Positions 17,799 to 26,380 are shown, counted from the stretch's first letter. The stretch is 64,000 nucleotides of DNA from Kribbella sandramycini (GCF_013131805.1 NZ_JABJRC010000009.1:124001-188000), one strand, 5' to 3'. Notes: a model not told the origin generated them from the sequence alone. Translations and numbers: made by a program.

Positions 17799-17837
17799 CA
17801 GCCTCTGCCCCGCACGACTCCTGAGGGGCAGAGGCTG
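17799..17837 (-). terminator. Strong hairpin downstream of sdhB
   Basis: The 13-bp perfect arms CAGCCTCTGCCCC (17799-17811) and GGGGCAGAGGCTG (17825-17837) enclose a 13-base loop. The hairpin is 20 bp beyond the sdhB stop in its direction of transcription and just before the ECF sigma gene. It probably terminates or attenuates the sdh transcript. There is no clear U tract, as is common in actinobacteria. Confidence 0.7.
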
Positions 17838-17846
17838 GTTGCCTGA

Positions 17847-17862
17847 TGTGAGCTAGCTCACA
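17847..17862. repeat. 16-bp perfect palindrome over the sdhB stop
   Basis: TGTGAGCTAGCTCACA reads the same on both strands and spans the sdhB stop codon (17858-17860). It resembles a dyad operator (GTGAG-N4-CTCAC) and lies ~70 bp upstream of the sigma gene start, so it could be an operator for that gene or a small hairpin at the sdhB end. Confidence 0.5.
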
Positions 17863-18562
17863 CGCGGCGGAAGATCAGCGCGCGTTTCACTTCCTGGATC
17901 GCCTTGGTGACCTCGATCCCGCGCGGGCACGCGTCGGTGCAGTTGAAGGTCGTCCGGCAGCGCCAGACGCCCTCCTTGTCGTTGAGGATCTCGAGTCGCT
18001 GCTCGGTGCCCTCGTCCCGGCTGTCGAAGATGAACCGGTGCGCGCCGACGATCGCCTGCGGCCCGAAGTACTGGCCGTCGGACCAGAAGACCGGGCAGGA
18101 CGTCGTGCAGGCGGCGCAGAGGATGCACTTGGTGGTGTCGTCGAACCGGTCCCGGTCGGCCTGGGACTGGATCCGCTCCCGGGTCGGCTCGTGGCCGCTG
18201 GTGACCAGGAACGGCATCACCGAGCGGTACGCGTCGAAGAACGGCTCCATGTCGACGACCAGGTCCTTGAGCACCGGCAGGCCCTTGATGGGCTCGACGG
18301 TGATCTCCTTCTCCGGGTTCAGGTCCTTGATCAGCGTCTTGCAGGCGAGCCGGTTGCGGCCGTTGATCCGCATCGCGTCCGAGCCGCAGACGCCGTGCGC
18401 GCAGGAGCGCCGGAAGGTCAGCGTGCCGTCCTGCTCCCACTTGATCTTGTGCAGCGCGTCCAGGACCCGGTCGGTCGGCTGCAGGGTGACGGCGTACGTC
18501 TTCCACTCGGCCTCGTCGACGACCTCGGGGTTGTACCGGAGGATCTTGACCTTGACGTCCAT
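17858..18562 (-). CDS. sdhB: Succinate dehydrogenase iron-sulfur subunit
   Basis: This 234-residue protein is full length. The N-terminal ferredoxin part carries the [2Fe-2S] ligands in SCAHGVCGSDAM (Cys54, Cys59, Asp62 in place of the third Cys, as in E. coli SdhB) and Cys74. The C-terminal part has the two cluster motifs CILCAACTTSCP and CRTTFNCTDACPRG for the [4Fe-4S] and [3Fe-4S] centres. It passes electrons from the flavin subunit to the membrane quinone site. Its ATG overlaps the SdhA stop by one base. It is the last gene of sdhCDAB, followed by a hairpin. Confidence 0.97.
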   Translation of the reverse strand: MDVKVKILRYNPEVVDEAEWKTYAVTLQPTDRVLDALHKIKWEQDGTLTFRRSCAHGVCGSDAMRINGRNRLACKTLIKDLNPEKEITVEPIKGLPVLKDLVVDMEPFFDAYRSVMPFLVTSGHEPTRERIQSQADRDRFDDTTKCILCAACTTSCPVFWSDGQYFGPQAIVGAHRFIFDSRDEGTEQRLEILNDKEGVWRCRTTFNCTDACPRGIEVTKAIQEVKRALIFRRV

Positions 18563-20304
18563 CAGTACTTCCGCTCCATCGGCTTGTAGCGGGTCTGGAT
18601 CACCGGCTTGTAGTCCAGGCGGACATTGATGTTGCCCTCGGCATCGAGCTCGCGGTAGGCCATCGTGTGCCGCATGAAGTTCACGTCGTCGCGCTTGTCG
18701 TAATCCTCGCGGAAGTGCCCGCCGCGGGACTCCTTACGGGCCAGCGCGGAGACCACCAGCACCTCGGCCAGGTCGATCAGGAAGCCGAGCTCGACGGCCT
18801 CGAGCAGGTCGGTGTTGAACCGTTTGCCCTTGTCCTGCACGGAAACCTGCGCGAACCGCTCCTTCAGCCGCTCGATGTCGACCAGCGCCTGCTTCAGCGA
18901 GCCCTCGGTGCGGTACACCTGGGCGTTCAGGTCCATCGTGGCCTGCAGGTCGTTGCGGATGGCGGCCACCCGCTCCTCGCCGGTGGCGTTCCGCATCCCC
19001 TCGATCAGGTCGACGACGAAGGCCTCCGGCGCCTCCGGCAGCTCCTCGAAGGCGGCGGTCTCGGCGTACTCCGCGGCGGCGATCCCGGCCCGGCGGCCGA
19101 AGACGTTGATGTCGAGCAGCGAGTTCGTCCCCAGCCGGTTGGCGCCGTGCACCGAGACGCAGGCGACCTCGCCCGCGGCGTACAGGCCGGGGATGACGTC
19201 GTCGTTGTTGGCCAGCGCCTCGCCCTTGATGTTGGTCGGGATACCGCCCATCGCGTAGTGCGCGGTCGGGAAGACCGGGATCTGCTCGGTGTACGGCTCG
19301 ACGCCCAGGTACGTCCGGGCGAACTCGGTGATGTCCGGCAGTTTGGCGTCGATGTGCGCGGGCTCGAGGTGGGTCAGGTCGAGCATCACGTACGCGCCGT
19401 CCGGGCCGCAGCCGCGGCCTTCGCGGACCTCGTTGGCCATCGCGCGGGCGACCATGTCGCGGGGCGCGAGGTCCTTCACGGTCGGGGCGTAGCGCTCCAT
19501 GAAGCGCTCGTTGTCCTTGTTCCGCAGGATGCCGCCCTCACCGCGGGCCGCCTCCGAGAGCAGGACGCCGAGGCCGGCCAGGCCGGTCGGGTGGAACTGG
19601 AAGAACTCCATGTCCTCCAGCGGCAGGCCCTTGCGCCAGACGATGCCCATCCCGTCGCCGGTCAGCGTGTGCGCGTTCGACGTCGTCCGGAACACCTTGC
19701 CGAAACCGCCGGAGGCGAACACGATCGACTTCGCGCTGAAGATGTGCAGCTCGCCGGTGGCCAGCTCGTAGGCGACCACGCCGGTCGCCTTCCCGGCGAC
19801 CATCAGCAGGTCGAGGACGTAGAACTCGTTGAAGAACTCGACGTTCTGCTTGATGCACTGCTGGTAGAGCGTCTGCAGGATCATGTGGCCGGTGCGGTCC
19901 GCGGCGAAACAGGACCGGCGGACGACGGCCTCGCCGTGGTTGCGGGTGTGCCCGCCGAAGAAGCGCTGGTCGATCTTGCCCTCGGCCGTCCGGTTGAACG
20001 GCAGGCCCATCTTCTCCAGGTCGAGGACGGCGTCCACGGCCTCGCGGCACATCACCTCGGCGGCGTCCTGGTCGACCAGGAAGTCACCGCCCTTGACGGT
20101 GTCGAAGGTGTGCCACTCCCAGTTGTCCTCCTCGACGTTGGCCAGCGCGGCGCACATGCCGCCCTGGGCCGCGCCGGTGTGCGACCGGGTCGGGTAGAGC
20201 TTGGTGAGCACGGCCGTCCGGGTCCGCTTGCTGGACTCGAGGGCGGCGCGCATCCCCGCGCCGCCGGCGCCGACGATGACCACGTCGTACTGATGCCGCT
20301 GCAT
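18562..20304 (-). CDS. sdhA: Succinate dehydrogenase flavoprotein subunit
   Basis: The protein has 580 residues. It has the FAD dinucleotide fold VVIVGAGGAGMRAALES near the N-terminus and the covalent-FAD histidine in SHTGAAQGG (His42). Active-site sequences HTRNHGEAVVRRSC and YAMGGIPTN and the C-terminal capping region are present. It oxidises succinate to fumarate in the TCA cycle, on the cytoplasmic face of complex II. It sits 19 bp after sdhD and overlaps sdhB. There are no unusual features. Confidence 0.97.
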   Translation of the reverse strand: MQRHQYDVVIVGAGGAGMRAALESSKRTRTAVLTKLYPTRSHTGAAQGGMCAALANVEEDNWEWHTFDTVKGGDFLVDQDAAEVMCREAVDAVLDLEKMGLPFNRTAEGKIDQRFFGGHTRNHGEAVVRRSCFAADRTGHMILQTLYQQCIKQNVEFFNEFYVLDLLMVAGKATGVVAYELATGELHIFSAKSIVFASGGFGKVFRTTSNAHTLTGDGMGIVWRKGLPLEDMEFFQFHPTGLAGLGVLLSEAARGEGGILRNKDNERFMERYAPTVKDLAPRDMVARAMANEVREGRGCGPDGAYVMLDLTHLEPAHIDAKLPDITEFARTYLGVEPYTEQIPVFPTAHYAMGGIPTNIKGEALANNDDVIPGLYAAGEVACVSVHGANRLGTNSLLDINVFGRRAGIAAAEYAETAAFEELPEAPEAFVVDLIEGMRNATGEERVAAIRNDLQATMDLNAQVYRTEGSLKQALVDIERLKERFAQVSVQDKGKRFNTDLLEAVELGFLIDLAEVLVVSALARKESRGGHFREDYDKRDDVNFMRHTMAYRELDAEGNINVRLDYKPVIQTRYKPMERKY

Positions 20305-20323
20305 CTGTGAACCTCTCCTAAAA

Positions 20324-20779
20324 CTACTGGCAGACCGACAGCGTGCTGTGCGGGTCGAGGCAGGGATCGAAGGTGAAGATGACCAGCGTGCCGAGGACGA
20401 CGATCACGATCGAGGCCGTGAGCAGCAGCGCCTTCAGCCAGAACCGGGTCTGGTCCTTCTCGGCGTAGTCGTTGATGATCGTCCGCATGCCGTTGGTGCC
20501 GTGCAGCATCGCCAGCCACAGCATCAGCAGGTCCCAGACCTGCCAGAGCGGGCTGGCCCACTTGCCGGCCACGAACGCGAAGTCCAGGCCGTTGATCCCG
20601 TCGCCGAGCATCAGGTTCGTGAACAGGTGCCCGAGGACCAGCACCACCAGCGCGAGGCCGGACAGCCGCATGAACAGCCAGCTGTAGAGCTCGAAGTTGG
20701 TCTGGCCGGAGCGGTTCCGGCCGCCGCCCTTGAGGTTGCGGGCGCGGGAGCTGGAGCGGGGCGCCGCGATGTCGCTCAT
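20324..20779 (-). CDS. sdhD: Succinate dehydrogenase hydrophobic membrane anchor subunit
   Basis: This 151-residue protein has three predicted membrane helices: LSGLALVVLVLGHLFTNLML, a central VWDLLMLWLAMLHGTNGM, and LLTASIVIVVLGTLVIF. The histidine in LGHLF and that in MLHGTNGMR are the likely haem or quinone-site ligands. With SdhC it anchors SdhAB and forms the quinone site. It starts one base after the SdhC stop. The short C-terminal tail has two cysteines (DPCLDPHSTLSVCQ). Confidence 0.93.
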   Translation of the reverse strand: MSDIAAPRSSSRARNLKGGGRNRSGQTNFELYSWLFMRLSGLALVVLVLGHLFTNLMLGDGINGLDFAFVAGKWASPLWQVWDLLMLWLAMLHGTNGMRTIINDYAEKDQTRFWLKALLLTASIVIVVLGTLVIFTFDPCLDPHSTLSVCQ

Positions 20780-20780
20780 C

Positions 20781-21158
20781 TCAGCCTCCGAAGACGTGGG
20801 TCAGGTGGCGGGCGACGAACGGGACGAACAGCACGACCCAGACCACGCCGACGCCGATCATCAGCTTGCGCTGGTTCCGCGGGCCCTTGGCCCAGAAGTC
20901 GACCAGGATCAGCCGGATGCCGTTGAACGCGTGGAACAGGATGGCCCCGACCAGGCCGACCTCCATCAGGCCGACGATCGGGTTCTTGTAGGTGCCGATG
21001 ACCTCGTTGTAGGCCTCCGGCGACACCCGGACCAGCGCGGTGTCGAGTACGTGCACGAGCAGGAAGAAGAAGATTCCCACGCCGGTGATCCGGTGCGCGA
21101 CCCACGACCACATGCCCTCCCGGCCACGGTAGAGCGTGCCGGCTGGTTTGCTGGGCAA
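20781..21158 (-). CDS. sdhC: Succinate dehydrogenase cytochrome b556 subunit
   Basis: The protein has 125 residues from a TTG start. The family signature GMWSWVAHRITGVGIFFFLL with its haem-region histidine is followed by two more helices, including ILFHAFNGIRLILVDF and GVVWVVLFVPFVA. I chose TTG 21158 because GGAGG stands at 21165-21169 with a 6-base spacer and the resulting LPSKPAGTLYRGREGMWSW is the usual family N-terminus. The frame stays open 53 codons upstream, but that part is arginine-rich and unlike SdhC. It is the first gene of the sdhCDAB operon. The 206 bp to the divergent MBL gene hold the promoter. Confidence 0.92.
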   Translation of the reverse strand: MPSKPAGTLYRGREGMWSWVAHRITGVGIFFFLLVHVLDTALVRVSPEAYNEVIGTYKNPIVGLMEVGLVGAILFHAFNGIRLILVDFWAKGPRNQRKLMIGVGVVWVVLFVPFVARHLTHVFGG

Positions 21159-21164
21159 ACCGAT

Positions 21165-21169
21165 CCTCC
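21165..21169 (-). promoter_or_regulatory. Ribosome-binding site deciding the sdhC TTG start
   Basis: GGAGG on the minus strand, 6 bases before TTG 21158-21156. It is the only strong Shine-Dalgarno element in front of the conserved SdhC sequence and supports the rare start codon. Confidence 0.75.
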
Positions 21170-21364
21170 GATCGGATCTCGGATTCGAGAGCCGATGCGG
21201 CTGCCGCGATCTCGGCTCGGCCCGGTCGGAAACCGCGCCGGTTCGATGGTAGTCCTGCCGTTCGGCGGCTTTTGTCCTGACAGGTGTGACATCGCTCTCG
21301 CGGCGGGTTGACCTCAACCGGTCTTTAACCTCCAGGCTGAGGATCCGAATGAGGGGAGATCACG

Positions 21365-22180
21365 GTGAGTTTCTGGATCTGTGCAACCTGTGCTGTCGAG
21401 CATGCCGAGCAGGTCGAGGTGTGCTTGATCTGCGCCGACGAGCGGCAGTGGGTGCCCGCCGACGGGCAGCAGTGGACGACGCTCGACGAGCTGGCCGCGG
21501 CGGGGACGACGGTGGCGATCGAGGAGGTCGAGCCGGGTCTGTACGGCGTCACCTCCAAGCCGCCGGTGGGGATCGGCCAACAGTCGATGCTCGTGACAAC
21601 GGCCGAGGGCAACCTGCTCTGGGATCCGATCGGTTTCGTGGACGACGACGCCGTCGCGCGGGTCCGCGAGCTCGGCGACGTGGTGGGGATCGTTGCCAGC
21701 CACCCGCACATGTACGGCGTTCAGGTCGAGTGGAGCCACCGGCTGGGCGGTGTCCCGGTCTACGTCTCCGAGGCGGACGCCGAGTGGGTCGCCCGGCCGG
21801 ATGACGTCATCCGGCCGTGGTCCGGTGAGCTCAACCCGCTGCCCGGCGTCACGCTGATCCAGCCGGGTGGGCACTTCCCGGGGAGCGCGGTGGTGCACTG
21901 GGCCGCCGGAGCGGAGGGGCGCGGCGTGATCCTGTCCGGCGACACCATCTTCGCCAACCCGGACCGGACGTCGGTGAGCTTTATGCGCAGCTACCCGAAC
22001 CGCATCCCGCTGTCGGGCGCGGTGGTGGATCGGGTGGCGCGCGCCGTCGACCGGTTCGAGTACGACCGGCTCTACAACAACTTCGGCTCGGTCATCCCGG
22101 TCGACGCCAAGGCGATCGTCCGCCGCTCCGCCGACCGGCACATGGCCTGGACCAGCGGCGCCAACGACCACCTCACCTAG
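21365..22180 (+). CDS. MBL-fold metallo-hydrolase with N-terminal zinc ribbon
   Basis: The protein has 271 residues. Two Cys pairs near the N-terminus (CATC and CLIC, residues ~6-25) suggest a small zinc ribbon. A metallo-beta-lactamase fold follows, with VASHPHMYGVQVEWSH in the usual HxHxDH position, PGGHFPGSAVVHW for the next histidine, and GVILSGDTIF. The first metal motif is degenerate (SHPHMYG), so the metal content may differ from typical members. The substrate is unknown. GTG 21365 follows a GGGGAG element. The gene is divergent from sdhC and convergent with the glycosyltransferase. Confidence 0.85.
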   Translation: MSFWICATCAVEHAEQVEVCLICADERQWVPADGQQWTTLDELAAAGTTVAIEEVEPGLYGVTSKPPVGIGQQSMLVTTAEGNLLWDPIGFVDDDAVARVRELGDVVGIVASHPHMYGVQVEWSHRLGGVPVYVSEADAEWVARPDDVIRPWSGELNPLPGVTLIQPGGHFPGSAVVHWAAGAEGRGVILSGDTIFANPDRTSVSFMRSYPNRIPLSGAVVDRVARAVDRFEYDRLYNNFGSVIPVDAKAIVRRSADRHMAWTSGANDHLT

Positions 22181-22188
22181 GCGTCGCT

Positions 22189-22276
22189 AACGACAGGAGG
22201 TAGTGCGCCGCCGGTGCCGCTCGCAGGCTCAGCGCCGCCTGACCGTCGCCGGATCCGGCGAGTACCTCCTGTCCTA
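22189..22276. repeat. ~88-bp inverted-repeat element, copy 1
   Basis: Perfect 11-bp arms GACAGGAGGTA (22192-22202) and TACCTCCTGTC (22263-22273) enclose ~60 bases with internal hairpins, including CGCCGGATCCGGCG (22247-22260). The outer sequences AACGACAGGAGGT and CTCCTGTCCT recur in the same orientation at 60093-60182. The element fills the gap between two convergent genes and abuts the glycosyltransferase stop codon, so it may act as a bidirectional terminator. The stem pairs AGGAGGT with ACCTCCT, a Shine-Dalgarno/anti-Shine-Dalgarno match. Confidence 0.7.
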
Positions 22277-23413
22277 AGCGGCGAGTCTGGCGGTGGCCAG
22301 GCGGTGGTGCAGGGCGAGCATGTGGCGGATGCAGGTGGGCCAGTCGTAGCGCTCGGCGCGGTGCCGGGCCGCGGATCGGCGTCCGGGGAGCTGGGCGAGC
22401 TCCAGTACGGCGTCCGCCAGCGCGGCCGGGTTGGCGGGTGCCCAGCGGCCGCAGGAGTCGTCGACCAGCTCGCGGGCGCCACCGGTGTCGGCGGTGACGA
22501 CCGGCGTCCCGGCGGCCAGCGCCTCCAGGACGGCCAGGCCGAAGGTCTCGCCGGGGCAGACGGACAGTGCGACGTCCGCCTCGGTGAGGTGCCTGGCCAG
22601 GTTGCGGCGGCCGTCGACGTACCCGTGGAAGGTGATCGGCGCGTCGCCGGCGATCGCCTCCAGCTCGTCGAGGTGCGGCCCGGAGCCGTAGACGTCCATC
22701 CGGAGCGGGACGCCGCGGCGGTGCAGCTCGACCGCGGTCGCGACGGCCAGGTGCGGGCTCTTCTCGCGGGACAGCCGCCCGGCGTGCACGAGTTTGAGGA
22801 CGCCGTCGTCGGTCGGCTCGCCGAGCTCCGGGTGGAAGGTGTCCAGGTCGACGCCGAGCGGGATGCGGACGAGCGGCGTCGTCACCTCGTCGAACTCGGC
22901 GGCGGCGTACCGGGAGGTGACCACGACCGCGTCGTACGTCCGGCTGAGCAGGCGATAGAGCGCGCCGACGCCGGTCGCGACGCTCGGGCGGTACTGCGCG
23001 CCTTCGCCGCCGAGCATCTTCGGACGGGCGGTCCGCAGCGAGAGCATCGCGTCCAGGCGCTCGTGGCTGAACAGGACCGACCCGATGTCGTTCCGCCGCG
23101 CCCAGCGGGCCACCGGCAGCAGGGTCGACTTGTCGGAGATCTCGACCGTGGTCGGGCCGAACTTCTCCAGCGTGTCGATCACCTTCCACGGGTCGGTGAT
23201 CAGGCGGTAGCCGCCGCCGACCTTGGGCGCCTTGATCCGGACGACGGTGCCGAACTCGGTCTCCAGGACGACGTCCCGCTCACCCGGCGTGATGACGATC
23301 CGCTCGGCGCCGGCTTCGACGTACCCCTGGCCGACGTGTTCGATCGCCGTCCGCATACCGCCGGAGGTCGGGCCGACGAAGTTGGCCAGCTGGGCGATCC
23401 GGAGGCCGTTCAC
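22274..23413 (-). CDS. GT4-family glycosyltransferase (mannosyltransferase-like)
   Basis: This 379-residue GT-B enzyme has an N-terminal acceptor domain beginning LRIAQLANFVGPTSGGMRTA. The C-terminal nucleotide-sugar domain has GVDLDTFHPE, LVHAGRLSREKSPHLAV and the E-x7-E motif in GETFGLAVLEALAAGTPVV. It probably transfers a sugar such as mannose to a lipid or glycolipid at the membrane face, given the MgtA-like gene upstream. I start at GTG 23413, which overlaps that gene's stop (GTGA); the open frame runs 27 codons further, but those residues are arginine-rich. The acceptor is unknown. Confidence 0.88.
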   Translation of the reverse strand: MNGLRIAQLANFVGPTSGGMRTAIEHVGQGYVEAGAERIVITPGERDVVLETEFGTVVRIKAPKVGGGYRLITDPWKVIDTLEKFGPTTVEISDKSTLLPVARWARRNDIGSVLFSHERLDAMLSLRTARPKMLGGEGAQYRPSVATGVGALYRLLSRTYDAVVVTSRYAAAEFDEVTTPLVRIPLGVDLDTFHPELGEPTDDGVLKLVHAGRLSREKSPHLAVATAVELHRRGVPLRMDVYGSGPHLDELEAIAGDAPITFHGYVDGRRNLARHLTEADVALSVCPGETFGLAVLEALAAGTPVVTADTGGARELVDDSCGRWAPANPAALADAVLELAQLPGRRSAARHRAERYDWPTCIRHMLALHHRLATARLAA

Positions 23414-24534
23414 GCGACCCGCCGGACGGCCGCGGCTTCGGCCAGCACCTCGGCGTAGTGCCGGTCGACCAGGTCGTCGACGACTGCGGGCCACGTCCGG
23501 GTCTGGACGCGCTCCAGCCCCTTCGCCGCCATCCGGGCGCGCGCCTCCGGGTGGTCGAGCAGGGTGCTGACCGCCGCACGCAGCGAGCCGGGCTTACCGG
23601 GTTCGAACAGCAGGCCGTTCTCGCCGGGGTGGATCAGGTCGAGCGGGCCGCCCGCGGCCGGGCCGACCGTGGCGACGCCGGAGGCCTGCGCCTCCTGGAT
23701 CGTCTGGCAGAACGTCTCGTGTTCACCGGTGTGCACGAAGACGTCGAGCCCGGCGAAGATCGCGGCCAGGTCGGCGCCCCGGCGCATCCCGAGGAAGGTT
23801 GCCGTCGGCAACGCGTGTTCCAGGGCCGCGCGGTCGGGTCCGTCGCCGACGATGACGAGCCGGCAGCCGAGGTCGGCCAGCTCGGCGAGCCGGCGGACCT
23901 TCTTCTCCGCGGCCAGCCGGCCGACGTACCCGACGATCGGCTGACCGTCCGGGGAGATCTCCCGGCGCCACGCGTCGTCGCGGTGCTTGGGGTCGAACAG
24001 GTCGAGGTTCACGCCGCGGCCCCACAGGTGCACCCGCGGGACGCCGCCCTGGACGAGCGCCTCCACCGAGGCGGACGACGGGGCCAGCGTGCGATCCGCG
24101 CGTCCGTGGGTCCGGCGTACCCAGCGCCAGATCCCGCGGTCCGCGGCGGCGAACCAGGGGTACTGACGGGCGAAACCGGCGATATCGGTCTGGAAGATCG
24201 CGACCGTCGGCAGGCCGAGTTTGCGCGCGGCGCGCAGTCCGTAGGCGCCGATGATGAACGGTGACGCGAGGTGCACCAGATCCGGCCGGAAATCGGCCAT
24301 CGCCCGCTCGATCGACGGGTCCGGCAGACCGACCGGGAACTCCTTGTACCCCGGCGTCCGGAAGCTCCGGGCCCGGATCACCGGGACGTCGCCGTACCGA
24401 TCGGGCCCCGGCCCGGGCGCGATGATGAGCAGCTCGTGCCCGCGGGCACGCAGCCGGTCGGCGACGTGGCGAGCCGTGTTCGCCACGCCATTGATCTGCG
24501 GCAGGAAGGTCTCGGCAACCATCACGATTCGCAC
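23410..24534 (-). CDS. mgtA: GT4-family alpha-mannosyltransferase, MgtA/PimB-like
   Basis: The protein has 374 residues. It has the N-terminal VAETFLPQINGVANTARHVA typical of actinobacterial GDP-mannose-dependent glycolipid mannosyltransferases and the family's GVNLDLFDP and GYVGRLAAEKKVRRL. The signature GEHETFCQTIQEAQASGV contains the two conserved glutamates. In mycobacteria and corynebacteria such enzymes mannosylate glucuronosyl-diacylglycerol or phosphatidylinositol mannosides. The tight overlap with the second glycosyltransferase suggests two successive steps on one envelope glycolipid. The exact acceptor cannot be told from sequence. Confidence 0.85.
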   Translation of the reverse strand: MRIVMVAETFLPQINGVANTARHVADRLRARGHELLIIAPGPGPDRYGDVPVIRARSFRTPGYKEFPVGLPDPSIERAMADFRPDLVHLASPFIIGAYGLRAARKLGLPTVAIFQTDIAGFARQYPWFAAADRGIWRWVRRTHGRADRTLAPSSASVEALVQGGVPRVHLWGRGVNLDLFDPKHRDDAWRREISPDGQPIVGYVGRLAAEKKVRRLAELADLGCRLVIVGDGPDRAALEHALPTATFLGMRRGADLAAIFAGLDVFVHTGEHETFCQTIQEAQASGVATVGPAAGGPLDLIHPGENGLLFEPGKPGSLRAAVSTLLDHPEARARMAAKGLERVQTRTWPAVVDDLVDRHYAEVLAEAAAVRRVA

Positions 24535-24756
24535 CCTTCGGAGGTTCCGGGTCGTGCGTGAACCCTCGGCGACGACTCCGTGACACGTGGTCGATGCCCT
24601 GTCGACGCCTTCAATGCCGCTTGATGTCTGCGCGGTGACCGGTGGGCGTCCGGCGGCGGCGGGCAGGCGAACAGCGCGTGGTTACGGACCGGTAGTGCTC
24701 GATCTCACCCGGCTGCTGCATACCTGTGGCGGGGTGGTTCGGCCTACGGTGGGGAG

Positions 24757-26337
24757 ATGAGTCATCGCAGTGAGTCCGGGTTCGAGTTCGCGCCGGTGTA
24801 CGACGCGGACGCGCTGGACGGGTTCGACCCGGCGGCGAAGCTGGGTGAGCCGGGGAAGTTCCCGTTCACCCGGGGTGTGTACCCGACGATGTACACGCAG
24901 CGGCCGTGGACGATGCGTCAGTACGCCGGGTTCGGGACGGCCGCGGAGTCGAACCAGCGGTACCACCAGCTGATCGACGCCGGGACGATGGGCCTGTCGG
25001 TTGCGTTCGACCTGCCGACCCAGATGGGGTACGACTCCGACGCGCCGATCGCCTCCGGCGAGGTGGGCAAGGTCGGCGTGGCGATCGACTCGATCGACGA
25101 CATGCGGGTGCTGTTCGACCGCATTCCGCTGGACCAGGTGTCCACCTCGATGACGATCAACGCACCGGGGTCGGTGCTGTTGCTGCTGTACCAACTGGTG
25201 GCCGAGGAGCAGGGCGTCGCCGGTGACAAGCTGACCGGGACGATCCAGAACGACGTCCTGAAGGAGTACATCGCCCGCGGGACGTACATCTACCCGCCGA
25301 AGGAGTCGCTGCGGCTGATCAGCGACATCTTCGCGTACTGCAAGGCGGAGCTGCCGCGCTGGAACACGATCTCGATCTCCGGCTACCACATGGCCGAGGC
25401 CGGGGCGACGCCCGCGCAGGAGATCGGCTTCACCCTCGCCGACGGGATCGAGTACGTGCGCGCCGCCGTCGCCTCCGGGCTGGACGTCGACGAGTTCGCG
25501 CCCCGGCTCTCGTTCTTCTTCGTCGCCCGGACGACGCTGCTCGAAGAGGTCGCCAAGTTCCGCGCCGCCCGGCGGATCTGGGCACGGGTGATGCGCGACG
25601 AGTTCGGCGCGAAGAACCCGAAGTCGATGATGCTGCGCTTCCACACCCAGACCGCCGGCGTCCAGCTGACCGCCCAGCAGCCCGAGGTGAACCTGGTCCG
25701 CGTCGCCGTCCAGGGCCTGGCCGCCGTCCTCGGCGGCACGCAGTCCCTGCACACCAACTCCTACGACGAAGCGATCGCCCTGCCCACCGAGAAAGCCGCC
25801 CGTCTCGCGCTGCGCACCCAACAGGTCCTCGCCTACGAAACCGACATCACCGCCACCGTCGACCCCTTCGCCGGCTCCTACGTCGTCGAGGCCCTCACCG
25901 ACAAGGTCGAAGCCGAAGCCGTCGAGCTGATGAACCAGGTCGAGGAGTACGGCGGCGCCGTCGCCGCCATCGAAAAGGGCTTCCAGAAACAGGAGATCGA
26001 ACAGTCCGCCTACCGCATCTCCCTCGAGATCGACGCCGCCGAACGCGTCGTCGTCGGCATGAACAAGTTCAAGATCTCCGCCGAAGAACCCTACGAACCC
26101 CTCCGCGTCGACCCAGCCATCGAGGCTCAGCAAGTCGAACGCCTCAAAGCCCTCCGGGCCTCCCGGGACCAAACCGAAGTCGACGAAGCCCTCGCCGAGC
26201 TCACAAAGGCCGCCGAAACCTCCGACAACTGCCTCTACCCCATGAAACGAGCCCTCAAAGCCCGAGCCACCGTGGGCGAAGTCTGCAACACCCTCCGCGC
26301 CGTCTGGGGCGTCTACGTCCCCGCCGACACCTTCTGA
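24757..26337 (+). CDS. Methylmalonyl-CoA mutase large (substrate-binding) subunit
   Basis: This 526-residue protein is the length of a stand-alone substrate-binding TIM barrel. There is no C-terminal B12 domain (no DxHxxG-x41-SxL), so a separate small subunit elsewhere is required. Residues that distinguish methylmalonyl-CoA from isobutyryl-CoA mutases are those of MCM: Tyr56 in [11 protein letters not shown] and Arg174 in [15 protein letters not shown] (Tyr89 and Arg207 in the Propionibacterium enzyme). Tyr210-His211 in [11 protein letters not shown] also match. It interconverts methylmalonyl-CoA and succinyl-CoA. ATG 24757 follows GGGGAG. The 222 bp upstream are shared with the divergent glycosyltransferases. 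Codons become C/A-rich towards the 3' end. Confidence 0.9.
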   Translation: MSHRSESGFEFAPVYDADALDGFDPAAKLGEPGKFPFTRGVYPTMYTQRPWTMRQYAGFGTAAESNQRYHQLIDAGTMGLSVAFDLPTQMGYDSDAPIASGEVGKVGVAIDSIDDMRVLFDRIPLDQVSTSMTINAPGSVLLLLYQLVAEEQGVAGDKLTGTIQNDVLKEYIARGTYIYPPKESLRLISDIFAYCKAELPRWNTISISGYHMAEAGATPAQEIGFTLADGIEYVRAAVASGLDVDEFAPRLSFFFVARTTLLEEVAKFRAARRIWARVMRDEFGAKNPKSMMLRFHTQTAGVQLTAQQPEVNLVRVAVQGLAAVLGGTQSLHTNSYDEAIALPTEKAARLALRTQQVLAYETDITATVDPFAGSYVVEALTDKVEAEAVELMNQVEEYGGAVAAIEKGFQKQEIEQSAYRISLEIDAAERVVVGMNKFKISAEEPYEPLRVDPAIEAQQVERLKALRASRDQTEVDEALAELTKAAETSDNCLYPMKRALKARATVGEVCNTLRAVWGVYVPADTF

Positions 26338-26341
26338 CCAT

Positions 26342-26375
26342 CTCCAAGTATTATCTAATTAGATAATACTTGGAG
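26342..26375. promoter_or_regulatory. Perfect 34-bp palindrome, likely operator of the XRE gene
   Basis: Left arm CTCCAAGTATTATCTAA is followed directly by its exact reverse complement, with centre at 26358/26359. It is AT-rich in a GC-rich region, begins 4 bp after the mutase stop and overlaps the GGAGG ribosome-binding site (26372-26376) of the XRE gene. It may be the operator for autorepression; as RNA it would form a 17-bp stem that hides the ribosome-binding site. Confidence 0.85.
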
Positions 26376-26380
26376 GAGTG

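Noticed and set aside
22189-22276. A tRNA or known riboswitch in the inverted-repeat element
   Set aside because: There is no T-loop GTTCRA, anticodon arm or CCA-like acceptor, and no riboswitch core I recognise; it lies at a 3' end, not before a gene.
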